Part shown: in pieces, positions 9,658 through 22,200 of the stretch
Numbering within the stretch: the stretch's first letter is position 1
Layout of the letters: the number at the start of each line of letters is the position of its first letter
Assembly (NCBI RefSeq): GCF_050947875.1
Contig: NW_027460335.1
Location: 8,261,928-8,325,927 of the forward strand
From: Dermacentor variabilis
Lineage: Eukaryota > Arthropoda > Arachnida > Ixodida > Ixodidae
Direction of reading: 5' to 3'
DNA length: 64,000 bases
Position numbers and translations under genes: made by a program
Notes under the pieces: generated by a model
Told to the model about the DNA's origin: nothing
What the model saw: the letters and a program-made list of their open reading frames with translations, nothing else
Databases searched by the model: none

Positions 9658-12600
9658 ATGGCTGTTAATCTGACAGTTACCCTTTCTGTAGCGACCTTGA
9701 ATGTGAGAGGTTTGGCATCCCGCAGGAGGCAGTGCCAGTTAAGCCGTCTCTTGTTGGAAAATGACATTGACATAATGGCAGTGCAGGAAACCAAAGTAGA
9801 AAGCGAAGAGCAAACGGGCAGAATGGTCGAACCTTTCAGGGATAGGTATAATGTATGTGTGTCTCATGCTAGAGGCACTTCAGCGGGTTGCATGATACTT
9901 GTTCGAAAATGCACCGATATTGTAGCGCAATCTGTAAAGTCCAGTGTTGATGGCAGGCTACACCCGCCGTGGTTGCTCAGTGGCTATGGTGTTAGGCTGC
10001 TGAGCACGAGGTCGCGCGATCGAATCCCGGCCACGGCGGCCGCATTTCGATGGGGGCGAAATGCGACAACACCCGTGTACTTACATATAGGTGCACGTTA
10101 AAGAACCCCAGGTGGTCGAAATTTTCGGAGTCCTCCACTACGACGTGCCTCATAATCAGAAAGTGGTTTTGGCACGTAAAACCCCATAATTAAATTAATT
10201 ATGGCAGGCTACTATTCATCGACTTTGGCTTTTGTGGCCTCCTTTGGCGTGCAATATCTGTGTATGCTCCGAATAACATTAACGAACGTGTAGAATACAT
10301 AGAGAACATGCATGACGTACGAAAGAAACATAATTTTATTTGGAGACCTTGTGTGTGCAGGCCGCAAGACAGAGTCAACAGATTGGCTTACCGCGATAGA
10401 AGTGCGACGCTGTTAAACACGCTTGTAAACGAACTTGAACTAGACGACGTTGGTTGCATTTTTGACGGCGATGAGCACGTACAGTATACGCACTACCAAG
10501 GTGTAAGTCATGCTAGACTAGATCGCGCATATGTTCCGGCAGTTGTGACACTACACATTACTACATACAAAGTAAAGAACGTCACAATTAGTGATCACTG
10601 CTTGGTGATAGCGACACTAGGAACCAAGACAGAAGTGTCCAAGTTCAGTTGGAACTTGTGGAAATTAAACGATACACTTTTGTATGATGAAATTTTTGTT
10701 AAGAAGGCAAAGGAAAAGATAGATGAAATATGTTTGGTTGAATCTTCGAATTTTACAGCGCTTTGGGAGCAATTTAAGAATGAAGGAATGATTGCGGCTA
10801 TTGAATGAGTTTGCATGCGGCGCAGAATTGAAAAAACAGCAAGAGAAAGAACTTAGGAGCACGTTAGATTATATGATTGCGGTTGAGAGTGCTAACCCTG
10901 GACACTTTAGCAAGGAACTACGTCACCTTAAAAGTAAGCTTGAAGTGATAGATGAAAAGAAATATCGTGGAGCGATCGTCAGAGCACGGGCTGAAAGACT
11001 ATGGCTAGGGGAAACGCCTACTAAGCGGGCACTCGGTGAAGGAAAAAGGCAAGCAGTAAAAAAACATATTAAAAAATAAGATATAGAAACTAAGTGACAC
11101 GTGACAAGGAATCGATAGAGAAAGCGTTTGTTGAATGCTATCAGAAACTGCTACGCCCAAAAATAAAAGATACAGAAGCCTTTCGAAACGAATTTCTGTC
11201 GCTTATACCAACGCCCAGGCGATGAAATAAGACAAACGCATGAACTGCCAGTTAGTGTACATGAAATAAAACAGGCCATTGATGAACTAAGCACCGGCAA
11301 AGCACCTGGGCCTGATGGACTAGGGGCTGCCATTTACAAATGCTTCAAGGAATAACTGGCACAAGCGTTACATCGCGTGATAAATGAGTGCTACGATCAA
11401 GAAAAGAGCACCTCCATCGTTTAGAAAATGCCATGTAGTACTTATTCCAAAATCTGATGATCCCAGTAAATTGTTGGCTGTTGAGGCCTATCGACCTATA
11501 GGACTCACGAACGTAGTCTATAAAATATTTATGAAGGTGCTAGATAAGAGATTGCAGACCGTTATCACACACCTCGTATCACCTCACCAGACATGTGGTA
11601 TCAAAGGAAGGACAATTTACACAAACATACACAGCGCTAGAACTATTCTGGAATGCTGTGACATGACTCACGACAACATAGCTAAGATAGAACTGGATCT
11701 TCAGAAAGCATTTTATAGAGTTAATCATGACACATTACAGTTATTATTAGAACATTATAATGTAGGTAGTGTTATCACTGAAGGCATCAAGATGGTGTAT
11801 GAAGGGTGTGCAGTAAACCTTATAATCAACAACACCTTAAGTGAAAACATTCCAGTACTGTCCGGTATAAAACAAGGGTGTGCGTGTTCGTCTCTTCTTT
11901 TTGCATTTTATTTGGAACCCTTATGTTTAAAAATTCGCATAAATACAAGCGTGCATGGTTATTCCTTTTATGCTACTGAAGTAAAGATACTCGCATATGC
12001 GGATGACATAGCCATATTCTGCAAAGACAAGGACAGTACTAAAGAAGCTGTGAAGGAAGCTACATCATTCTGCAGTGCTACCGGAAGTGCCATTAGCTGG
12101 GATAAATCTCTGGTCATTTGGCATGGAAATTGGGGGCAAGCGCCGGAAGCGTATGCAAACATGCGATGGACAAGTATTCCTGCTAGATACTTAGGGGTTC
12201 CTCTTCAGCATTATCGAAGTACTGCAGAATACTGAGCTGGAGGGACAGAAACACTCAAGGATCAGTCTGAAAAATGGGGAGGGCATAAGTTTTCTATGTT
12301 TTCCCGCGCCACAGTCTGTAAGGTGTTTTTTGTTGCAAAAGTGTTTTATGTACTTCAAGTGTTCAGTATGAGCAGAACTTCTGTCCAAAAATTACACAGA
12401 GTGTTTGCCACCTATATATGGAATTCTACCTGGGAACGCACCAGTCGGTGAAACTTGTTCCTTTCGGTGCAAAACGGAGGGCTTGGTCTGTGTCATTTTT
12501 TTGAAACAAACAGTTTCAAGGTTTTTCTTTCTGAGAGACCAAAGTGATGTTGTCTTGCGTACTGTTATACACATGAGGCTGTGTAATCATATCCCGGATT

Positions 12601-13301
12601 ATATTGTGTCATCAAACGCAGATACGCGTGGAACACTGAGCAGTTTTTGGCGCGAAATAGTGTCCGCATATCAAGAACTGAAGCCACGGTTTTCCTTAGA
12701 ATACTTGAGCGCAGTGGCGCGTAAACGTTTGTACAAAGATCTAATTGATGTTTTTTTACCAATACCGTTGTACCACTACAACTATCAACTAAGACCAGAA
12801 CGAGACGTATTAAAACGAGTTCGAGAAATGCCAGTAAGACCGTCAGCTAAATCATTCTTTTTCCAACTGCACACGGGTACTCTGGCTGGAAAACCGTGGC
12901 TTCAAAGCAAAGGTATCTTTGTCCCATGGGGATTACACTGCCTGATATGTCGGAAGGAGGAAACCATAGAACACATCTTTTTGGATTGTCACGATGCTGT
13001 TTTCCTGTGGGACATCCTTAAGCGGACATTTCAAAAAGATTTGCCAGTAACACCCTTTGGTATCCGATTCTTGCCATGTGAAGATCCAGATGAAATCCCA
13101 TGCGACATGTTCATGTTACTGTGTTTGCATAGTGTGTGGAAAACGAGGATGGCGGTCAGAAATGCGGATGTCAACGCAAGATCGGCCATGCAAAACTTCA
13201 GTGAAAACTATGTGTACATACGAGATGTTCTCAAAATCCAGAGGGACCCACCGGGTTGGATACCTGCTCTTGATAAGCTGGCTTCTCTGAAGCCATTTTA
13301 G
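9658..13301 (+). pseudogene. ORF2 endonuclease/reverse transcriptase of C1 (SINE-interrupted)
   Basis: The endonuclease starts cleanly at 9658 (TLNVRGLASRRRQ, QETKVE) but is split by the SINE at 9961-10200. It resumes with VYAPNN, ARLDRAY and SDHC. The GDFN motif reads GDLV, as in C3. RT motifs are spread over later frames (11384-12235), with YADD at 11996-12007. The C-terminal part is open from 12405 to 13301 with an intact CX2CX7HX4C finger (CLICRKEETIEHIFLDC). Several stops and frameshifts are shared with C2 and C3. Confidence 0.9.
9961..10200 (+). mobile_element. tRNA-derived SINE, Ruka-like
   Basis: A 240-bp insertion in the endonuclease of C1. It is flanked by an 11-bp direct repeat ATGGCAGGCTA (9950-9960 and 10201-10211), which is its target-site duplication. 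The 5' part resembles a tRNA (GTGGTTGCTCAGTGG; box-B-like GATCGAATCCC) and the 3' end is A/T-rich (CCCATAATTAAATTAATT). From memory this matches Ruka, a SINE of ixodid ticks. It has no coding capacity; transcription would be by RNA polymerase III. The same insertion is present in C3 (52367-52606). Confidence 0.8.
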
Positions 13302-13409
13302 CCTCATCCTCCAGCTATGAAAAGGCTGACGCGTCTTTTATTGTACTTGTAAAAGTGCATTTATGTGTTCTGTGTTTGGAAGTGCCAAACCCATAATAAA
13401 GAAAAAAAA

Positions 13410-13501
13410 TCCACAGTGTCGCAATCGGTTAGCGCACGGTACTTATACGACAGTTCTCGTGAGCCATGCCGGGGTTGTGAGTTCGGGCCTCACCTGAGGA
13501 A
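13410..13501 (+). tRNA. tRNA-Ile(UAU), probable pseudogene copy
   Basis: A 92-nt copy downstream of C1 with T10/C17. Its acceptor changes (TCCACAG/CTGAGGA) give an A-A mismatch, and the T-loop is TTCGGGC. The T-loop and CTGAGGA variants recur after C3 (55813), marking duplicated loci. Probably not functional. Confidence 0.7.
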
Positions 13502-13610
13502 TGTTCTTTTATATTCGACATTCGAGAAAAAGGTGCTTGTACGCACGCCAATTTATCATTCCATTGTTACCCGATATATGCTCCCCCACTTAGGTTTCTG
13601 CAGCACTCAA

Positions 13611-13623
13611 TCCCCAGTGGCGC
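13611..13623 (+). pseudogene. tRNA-Ile 5' fragment at B1 junction
   Basis: TCCCCAGTGGCGC, the first 13 nt of a unit, cut by the 5' end of B1. The same stretch opens the partial tRNA after B1 at 18478, so it is the target-site duplication. Confidence 0.8.
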
Positions 13624-13662
13624 ATTCCACTTCCGGCCACCACAGCGAACGGACGTGCAATC

Positions 13663-14864
13663 ATGGACTCCTAGGAGCGGCTCAGGCGGGCGTGTCCCGC
13701 GGTACAGGCTCAACGAGAACGACGATAGCGACTATCAGACTGTTTTGCCGCAGCTGCCTACGGGTCGTGTCGCGTTGAACACCGTGTTTTTACACGGTGA
13801 CATCCGGGTTGAAGGTTGAAGATTTTCGTGATGCCCTGCCTCCTACCGGATTGCTGCCTGAAGTCGTTGCGCTGGGAGCGTACCAGATAAACCATGTCTG
13901 GGCGGTCACCATGTGTGGCGCTGCTGACGCAACAAAGCGTCTGCAGACCGTCAAGGAGCTTCAGGTGAAGGGGCGGCGCTGCCTCATCATCGATCCGCAG
14001 GACCGGACGGTGAAGTTGCGGCTGCACTGGCTACTCCACGGTGTCGACGACGAGGATGTGAAGACGGCATTTGCGGCCTTCGGCAAGGTGCTGGAGGTCA
14101 GCCGGGAGCGCTGGCGCGTTGAAGGCGTCAGTGACAAAGGCTCGACGACGAGGACCGTGCTGTTGAACTTCAAGAGCGGTGTCACCGTGGATGACCTGCC
14201 CCATCAGATCCGGATCGCCCTCGTCATTGCCCCTGGAAGGCCGATGCAGTGTTTGCGCTGCAAAGGAAACGGGCGCGTACGCCGCCACTGTAAAGTACAC
14301 CGATGTTCTCTGTGCCGACATTTCGGGCATGTTGACGCCAAATGTCGCGTTTTTACGCCGCAGCGGTGACAAGGTGACAAGACAGCAGAAGAAGCCATGG
14401 ACGTGGCTGAAGCTGAGGAAGCTGCCAGAGGTACAGGAGACGTGACCAAACTGCAGGAGACCACCACTACAGTGGCACCTGCTGCAGAGGAGGCACACCG
14501 GCCCCCTAAACTCGCGAATAAATCTCCGAGGAGACCGACAACGGCAGAGAAAGACGTTGAGAAAGGGGAGTATCTTCCGCAAGTTGTGGTCGGCGCGCTG
14601 ACCGACTGCAAGGACCAGGCAGCTGACGGGACCACCAATACATCGGTTGCTGGCGCGGCCGTCAAGCGACAGCTGGAAAAAGAAGACCTCAAAGGTAGCC
14701 AGCCATGAGGCAAACAAGACGGATGGACCGCCTGCAAAGGCGCCTCTGGGGAGACGCTCCGGCTACAAGCCAGTGCCGAACGTCGAGGCAGGGAGGCGTG
14801 TCGGGGACAATCCGGCGCCGCAACAAAGCGACACCGGCAACCGGACAAGCACGGTGGCGTCTAG
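13663..14864 (+). pseudogene. ORF1 zinc-knuckle protein of B1 (broken)
   Basis: The start ATG at 13663 is followed by a TAG at codon 4 (MDS-stop). The core is readable at 13797-14369 (KVEDFRDAL, NHVWAV, LHWLLHGVDDEDV) with knuckles CLRCKGNGRVRRHC (histidine lost) and CSLCRHFGHVDAKC (intact). The acidic tail starts again in another frame at 14397 (MDVAEAEEAARG). The end at 14864 is placed by alignment with B2. The stop between knuckles and acidic tail is shared with B2. Confidence 0.85.
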
Positions 14865-14926
14865 CGTTGTGCTAGACGTTAAAGATAAGCACCATGCTTC
14901 GGGTTACCCTTTAAGAACATTAGTGA

Positions 14927-17900
14927 ATGATGGCTTCCAACCTGTCTTTTAGTTTCGCCACACTTAATGTGCGAGGACTGGCTGCTAAGAAAAAGCAGAG
15001 TCAGGTCTATCGACTCTTGGTGGACCAGGACATTGACGTGTTGGCAGTACAAGAAACAAAAGTTGAAGGGGAGGAAGAAACCGGAGGCATGGTGCTTCGT
15101 TTCACGTCTAAGTATTTTGTGTTTGTTAGCCATGCCGTGGGAACGTCTGCTGGCTGCATCATTTTTGTTAAAAAATTGCAAAGCCTTGTGATACAAAATT
15201 ATTTTTCATGTGTGTCGGGTAGGATTGTGTGGTGCGATTTTTCGTTTGGCGAGCGTGACTGGCGGGTCATTTGTATTTATGCACCAAACGCGGATAAAGA
15301 CCGAACCATTTTCTTTTCGGAGATTAAGAAGCATCTCAATGTCACGAAACAACTGGTTTTGCTAGGGGACTTCAATTGCGTATTGAGTGGGAGGGATAGA
15401 GCGACAAGAAAGAGACCGAACGACAAGAGCACCGTATTGTTAAAAGAACGGATAGACGAGCATGATATTGCCGACGTTGCCGAATGTCTAGAAGGGGAAC
15501 GCGAGGTGCAGTACACGCATTTTCAGGGCTCTAGCCATGCTCGGCTAGACAGGATTTACGTGTCCCTTCAAATCATACCTGCATGTAACACTTACATTGT
15601 ACTACCCGTCTCTTTCTCAGACCATTGCTTAGTGAAATGCAATGTGGGTGAAAAAAAAAGATGTAATCGTTTTAACTGGGATCTGTGGAAATTTAACGCA
15701 ACGCTACTACGTGACGAGCACTTTATCTTTTTTGTGTCAGAAGAAATAAACGAGGTTAAACTGGACGGTAATAAGCAGATAGGTGTTGATTGGGAATTAC
15801 TAAAACAAAGTTTTAAAATAAAGGCAATCGCAAGAAGCAGCGTCTTGAAATACTGTGAAAAAATGAGAGAGAACGGGCTGAAGGAAACATTGCGGAAACA
15901 AATTGCGCTGGAAAGCAAAGCGCCAGGTCTTTTTAAAGAAGACCTACTTAGGATAAAACAACAGCTGGAACAATTCGAGGAAAACCGCTGTCGCGGGGCG
16001 CTCGTTCGAGCCAGAGCACAATCATGGGCCGTGGGTGAAGCGCCCACGAAACGGGCGCTAGGTATCGAGAAGACGCATGCGCGGCGAAACGAAATAGAAG
16101 TGATTGAAGAGAATGGCCAAGAACTGAATGACCGGGAGAGCATCGCAGGTGCTTTTCACCGGCATTACGAGCGGCTCTTTGCATACCAGCCAGTCGATAT
16201 CGAGGCATACAGAGCAAACTATCTTTCTCGTATGCCTCAACTATCAGCGGAAACGAAGTTACTTCTAGAAGCACCCATTACGCATGCTGAAATAGAAAGT
16301 GCTATAGATAACCTGAGCCCTAATAAGTCGCCAGGCCGGGATGGTCTTGGCGCGGCCTTTTATAAAGCGTTCAAGAACGAGTTGGTGCCTTTGTTGAAAG
16401 CGTTGTTTGACGAAGTTTTTGCTACGAACACATTACCACCGTCTTTCTCTGAAGCCCATACCGTCCTTATTCCTAAGACGAACCAAAAAGCAATGCTGAG
16501 CCGAGTCACAGCATACAGACCCATTTCATTGACCAACACGGATTACAAAATTTTAATGAAAGTTCTTGCAAGCCGATTCAAGTCAATAATTAAGGATCTT
16601 GTAGGACCACACCAAACTTGTGGTATAAAGGGACGCACTATCGCGACAAATGTACACACGATGAGAGGCGTCTTGGAATGCTGTGACCATTTTCAATATG
16701 CCGTTGCCATCCTGCAGATAGATTTAGAAAAAGCCTTTGATTTTGTCTCACATGAAATTTTGTTATTAGTTGTTGAGCACGTGAATGTAGGATCAATCAT
16801 TGCTGATGAGGTAGCTCTGGCGTACCGGAACTGCTCAACATGGCTGATTATTAATAAGACACTGGGGGCCCCCATTAAAATAGAGCGTTCCGTGCGCCAG
16901 GGGTGTCCTCCAAGCCCGCTTTTGTTTGCCATCTATCTAGAAAGCTTTTGTTTGGCAATTATTGAAAACAGTAGCATAAAGGGCTTCAAACTCATGGAAG
17001 CCGAAGTGAAACTCCTGGCATATGCAGACAATGTAGCGGTGTGCTGTACAACTTAAGAAAGCATTACAGAGGTAACATTCATTGTTAAACATTTCGGAAA
17101 CACAACAGGGAGCTTTGCAAATTGGAATAAGTGTCTCGGTTCTTGGCATGGTGAATGGCAGTCAACACCGGAAATGTTCGCCAACATTAGATGGATTAAA
17201 GCACCAGCTAAATACTTGGGCGTTCCGCTCGAACATTACCGGCGGAATGAGGGCTATTGGCTAGAGGAGGCCAAACGACTCAAGGAAAAAACAACAAATT
17301 GGAAAGGTGCTCATCTCTCGATGTATGCGAGAGCTACTGTATGTAACTTGTTTTTAATAAGCAAAATATGGTACGTTATGCTAGTTTTCTGTTGCTCTCG
17401 TATAAATGTGCAAAGGTTCCATAGAGTTTTTGCTGTGTTCCTTTGGGCATCAGAATGGCAGCGGTGCAGCCGCACAAACTTATTTAGGAGAGTCAAGGAC
17501 GGGGGCTTAGGCCTGTCGCATCTTTTTGTTAAGCAGCTAGTAAACCGGTTTTCTTTTTTTCGAGACGTGCATGACCCCTTTCTGCGCACGATGTGCCAGT
17601 TACGAGTGAGCAAGCATCTGCCGATGTACGTGGTCTGCACTTTAAGTATGCCTGGTGCTCTTCGAGGGTACCTAAGGGAAGTCGTTGACAGTGTCCGTTT
17701 TCTGTCCGTACGTTTTTCTAATGATGGTCTCTTTTCGGTGTCGCGGAAGAAATTGTACAGGGATGTAGTTGCTATGATTATGCCTGTTTCGATGTACAGA
17801 GCCATAAACAGTGGAGGACGGGGAAATGACGTGTTAAAGCGTGTTAAGAAAATGCAGGTGCAGCCAAACACTAAATACTTGTTCTTTAAGTTGCATACCG

Positions 17901-18323
17901 GAACTTTGCCGGTACGGGCCTTTTTACAAGAGATGCGTTTTTATTTACCATGGGGAGCAAACTGTCTTATATTAAACAATTCGAAACAATTACCCATGTT
18001 TTTTGCATTGTTGGACAGGGGTTTTCTTTTGGGACGTTCCTCAAAGAACACTACAGAAAGAATTGCCTTTAAGTCCATTAGGTATTAGATTTATGATGGC
18101 TGAAAATGAGGACGGCATGCCTTTGGACTTAATTATGCTAATGGGTCTCCACTGTTTATGGCGGGCTCGAATGGCCGGTTTCTTTCGTGAGCCTGACAGC
18201 CGGCCTGCGCGGCTGCTCTTCCGGGAAGCTATTCCCATGTTCATTGATGTAATTAAAGAACAAGAATGTCCTCCGGATTGGCTGGCGAGGTTTGAGCCCG
18301 TCGCCACATTAAAGGAATTTTAA
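14927..18323 (+). pseudogene. ORF2 endonuclease/reverse transcriptase of B1 (partly open)
   Basis: The frame is open for 709 codons (14927-17056). It covers a full endonuclease (TLNVRGLAAKKKQ, QETKVEG, IYAPN, LGDFNCV, ARLDRIY, SDHC) and most of the RT (HTVLIPK, HQTCGIKGR, QIDLEKAFD, VRQGCPPSPLLF). The catalytic box reads YADN (17021-17032) instead of YADD. A stop follows at 17054-17056. The rest lies in 17174-18088 and 18003-18323, with a frame change at about 17990 that destroys the C-terminal finger. The endonuclease portion alone could in principle be translated. Confidence 0.9.
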
Positions 18324-18477
18324 ACTTGACATGGCCAGCCACAATGTGACTGACCGCACAATATGCATGCGCACAAAGTTGAATGTGTGTTTGTGTATAT
18401 TTATGTATCGCTTACCTTACTTCAAGAAATGATGCCCTTTGTGTTAGCTTGGTGAAACTTCCGGCAATAAAAGAAAA

Positions 18478-18522
18478 TCCCCAGTGGCGCAATTGGTTAG
18501 CACACGGTACTTATACGACAGT
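18478..18522 (+). pseudogene. tRNA-Ile fragment between B1 and E1
   Basis: Gene positions 1-45, ending inside the intron, then fused to the interior of E1 ORF1 (CAGGCACTCGTG...). One D-stem change (GCAC). Confidence 0.8.
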
Positions 18523-19161
18523 CAGGCACTCGTGTTGGTGCCTGGCTGAGCAACGCTCTGCCTCCGGTGTCACGGCGCCGGTCACATACGACGCGAGTGC
18601 CGCGTTTTACGTTGCGGGATCTGTCGTCGCTTCGGCCACGAAGATACCCAGTGCGTGCGAAGTTACGCGAATGTGACAGGGTTTGGCAAGAGCGACGTGA
18701 TCAACGAACACCTAATGGACCAAGCTGACGCAGAGCACACAGCTGGGGAGGGCGAGGTCCAGCCTAACTCTGACGAGACGCCAGCCGCTACGAGCCATGA
18801 CAAAGAGCCGCAGGAGGAAGCCAGCAAAGAAGAAAATATGGCACAGAAGCAGGCGACAGAAAGCAGCAAAGAAGGTGAAGCTGTGCTCGGAACCGCCGAG
18901 GAGACCATGGACGACAGCCCTGGAATCGTTGGGGGCAGCGCTGAGGCGCTGAATAGCGGCCACTCTACCGCTCTCTCAAAAAAACCCCGAGACGAAAGCG
19001 TTGGAAATGCTGGAAAAGGAGAAGACCTGAGTTCAGCTGAAGGACCGCCGGCCAAGACTACCACCTCTCGGCGGCTTTCGCTGAAGCCCAAACCGAACGT
19101 GCCACCGCACAAGAGCGTGCCTCCACGTGCCTCCACACCGCCAGCAGTGCCCCTCCCTTAG
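18523..19161 (+). pseudogene. ORF1 C-terminal remnant of E1
   Basis: Only the knuckle region (in shifted frames, 18523-18660) and the acidic tail remain. From 18655 the frame is open for 168 codons (RSYANVTGFGKSD, HLMDQADAE, glutamate/serine-rich linker, PPAKTTTSRRLSLKPKPNVP) to the natural stop at 19161. It has no knuckle pair and no start codon in its proper place. Confidence 0.85.
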
Positions 19162-19225
19162 GTGGCCCGCTGGTTGGTAGTAAAGAACGAATGAACTGAG
19201 GGTGGATGTGTAGGTTGCAGTTTCC

Positions 19226-22200
19226 ATGATGTGTGCCGACAAGGAGGACGCGAGGGCTTCGACCAGTGTGGCGGAGCCATTTAACGATGTCGTCCAGTCC
19301 AGGGCTGTAAGTCCGTTAGCAGTAAAATTGCATCAGGTGCCAAGTAGTCCATCTGTCCCTCAGCTTTCTAAACATGGCTTCAAAATAGGGACACTCAATG
19401 TGCGTGGCCTGTCGACGAGAAAGCGGCAAGCTCAGCTTAAAAGGCTATTAATGGACCATGACATGGATATTCTTGCAGTTCAGGAAACAAAAATTGAAGG
19501 CGAGGAACAGACGGATAGAATGGTTGAAGTGTTTAAATCAAATTACAATGTTTGTGTTAGTCATGCTAATGGGAAGTCTGGAGGATGTGTTATTTTTCTG
19601 CGTAACACTGTCGGTATTATTGAGGAGACTGTAGTAGCACTCGATAATGGCCGATTAGTTATGTGTGACCTGTCTTGCAATGAAGTAGACTGGAGAATTA
19701 TCTGTATTAACGCTCCGAACAAAGCAAGCGAGCGAAAAGTGTTTTTGAATATATGGCCACCTTCATAAGTTGTGATAGGAGAATTCTTTTATTAGGTGAT
19801 TTTGATTTTGCATATTTGCCCGAGGACACCTCTAAAGATGTGTTCATGAACGAAAAGAGTGCAGAAATGCTCAGATCCACCGTTCAAGAGTATGACCTTG
19901 TTGATGTGGGTGATGCACTACGTGAAAACCAAGTAATGTTCACTCATTTTCAAGGGCGGAGTCACGCAAGGCTCGATAGGGCGTATGTGTCCGCGGAACT
20001 GGTACCCAATTGTAATCAGTACACGGTTAAACATGTTAGCTTTAGTGACCACAGTTTAGTGATGTTCACAATCGGTTCTAAAGTGAAGGAGTGTCGTTTT
20101 AATTGGCAGCTGTGGAAGCTCAATGAAAAGTTACTACAGGACGAAAGATTCGTCGACGAAGTAACTGAAAGAATTAAAGAATTGCATGCAAGAGAACCTA
20201 AACGTTGGTTCTATGCGTGGGATCAATTTAAAAGCGAGGTTAAAAATATAGCAATTCAAAGGGCGTGTGTATTAAGCCGTCAGGCAAAACAGCGAGAAAA
20301 AGAACTAAACAGTACGCTGAAGTATCTTGTAGATGTTGAAAGCGCAGTCCCTGGGCATTTTACAACTTAAATAAAAACAAAAACAAAAGAGCAGCTGGAA
20401 GCCATTCAGACTGAAAGATACGAGGCAGCGGTAGCAAGATAACGCGCCGAGCGAATTTGGTTAGATGAAGCCCCGACGAAACGGGCACTCGCAGACGAGA
20501 AGAGATATGTGACAAAGAAACAAATTAGGGAAATTTGCTATCGCGGCGTTCTTTCACGTGATCAAGAAACCATTCCAAGCGCTTTCGACGAAATGTATTC
20601 TAATTTGTTTATCAGTAAAGTAGAAATAATTGAGAAGTTCAAGACACATCTTTTGCCACTCGTGCCAGTACTGCAGGACGAAGTAAAGACGGAACTCGAG
20701 AAACCTATAAGTATTGAAGAGTTAGAACGAGCAATCCATGAGCTTAGTTAGACAAAGGCCCCGGGGCCCGACGGCCTAGGGCCTAGCTTCTACAAGTGTT
20801 TCAAGCGTCAAATGGTGGAAATACTCTACACCATCATAACTGAAGCGTACGAAGTTAAACGACTGCCTCCATCTTTCAGTTCCAGCCATATCGTCATGAT
20901 ACCAAAGACTGATGAGCCTGCCAAGTTGCAGTCGATGGAAGCATATCGACCAATTAGTCTCACGAACGTTGATTGTCACATGCACATGAAGGTCCTGGCC
21001 AAAAGGCTTCAGTCAGTTATTACATCTGTTTTGGCCCACATTAGACATTTGGTGTTAAGGGGAGAAAGATATTAACAAACATCCACACAGCGAGAACTGT
21101 TCTCGAGTGCTGTGACGTAACTCTCGGACACGAGGCAATGGTACAGTTAGACCTCGAGAAAGCCTTCAATGAGGTTGCCCACAGTATATTGTTTCCTCTG
21201 CTCGAACACATCAACATCGGAAAAGTTCTTCAAGAAGGGGTGCGAATGGCATACGCAGACTGCAGTGCAAGGCTCATAATTAACAACAAGCTGAGCTCTA
21301 GTATACCGGTTCGGTCGAGTGTGCGTCAGGGATGCCCGGCCTCGCCCTTGCTTTTCGCCATATTTCTAGAGCCATTCTGTTTAAAGGTGTTGCACAACAA
21401 GAAGGTCAATGGATTCCGACTTCATATGCACGAAGTTAAAATCCGGTCATATGCTGATGGCATAGCGATTTTTTGTGGCGAGCATGACAGCATTGTTGAG
21501 GCAGTGAAAGACGCAAAAATGTTCTGTAAACTTACTGGTAGTGCCATAAGCTGGTAGAAAAGCATTGGTTTTTGGCACGGAGAATGGGAAAGTAGGCCTG
21601 CTTATGTGGAAAACATCAAATTCATTCAGAGGCCCTCTCGATATCTAAGAGTCCCATTGGAACACTACCGCGATGGAAAAACGCATTGGGTAGGTGAAAT
21701 AGAACGAGTCAAACCACAGACGGTGAAGTGGGGAGGTCACAACCTGTCTATGTTCGGACGAGCAACTGTGTGTAATTTGTTTCTGGTAGCAAAGGTGTTC
21801 TACCTACTGCAAGTTTTATGTATGTCCAGAGTATGCGTGCAGAAGTAGCACCGAATTTTCGCTTTTTATATATGGGGATCATCATGGAAGCGCACAACTC
21901 GTTTAAATTTGTTCCTTCCCATGCGCAAAGGAGGCTTGGGCCTATCTCATTTATTCCTAAAATAGGTAGTTTCAAGTTTTTGTTTTTTACGAGACCAAAG
22001 AGATGGTTTTTTGCGGTCCGTAATTCAATGGCGATTGTTTGATGCGTTGCCCGATATCATTGTGACGTCACATGCTGGACCTAAGGAAGCGATCAAAGGC
22101 TTCTGGTCAGAGGTGGTGAATGCTTATCGCCTCCTCAGTGCCCATTTTTACGCAGATTACTTGCATACTGCAAAACGAAAACGATTGTATAAAGACTTAT

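Larger units (their letters stand above)
8459..13409 (+). mobile_element. Non-LTR retrotransposon C1, 5' deleted, with nested SINE
   Basis: A family C LINE missing its 5' UTR and the first part of ORF1; its first base corresponds to about 50884 in C3. It carries a SINE at 9961-10200 and ends in AATAAAGAAAAAAAA against a complete tRNA copy. It shares lesions, SINE and downstream tRNA variants with C3 (50694-55812), so the two are duplicates of one locus. Confidence 0.9.
13624..18477 (+). mobile_element. Non-LTR retrotransposon B1, full length but decayed
   Basis: It starts with ATTCCACTTCCGG at 13624, 39 nt before the ORF1 ATG, and has two ORFs. The 3' UTR ends CAATAAAAGAAAA directly before TCCCCAGTGGCGC, giving a target-site duplication of about 13 bp with 13611-13623. 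The near-identical sister is B2 (56217-61099). Confidence 0.9.

Noticed and set aside
9961..10040. A genuine tRNA gene inside C1
   Set aside because: The tRNA-like head has no clean acceptor pairing, is followed by a conserved SINE body and is bounded by an 11-bp target duplication.
11040..11110. Programmed frameshifting in family C ORF2 at A-rich runs
   Set aside because: The break coincides with other stops and with SINE disruption, and the other families read through without a shift. Shared decay is simpler.
16021..16274. Minus-strand frames opposite the ORF2 linker (such as 15592-16143 and 15948-16274) as a host gene
   Set aside because: They recur opposite the same ORF2 region in B2 (58210-58761 and 58566-58892) with the same composition and no domain.
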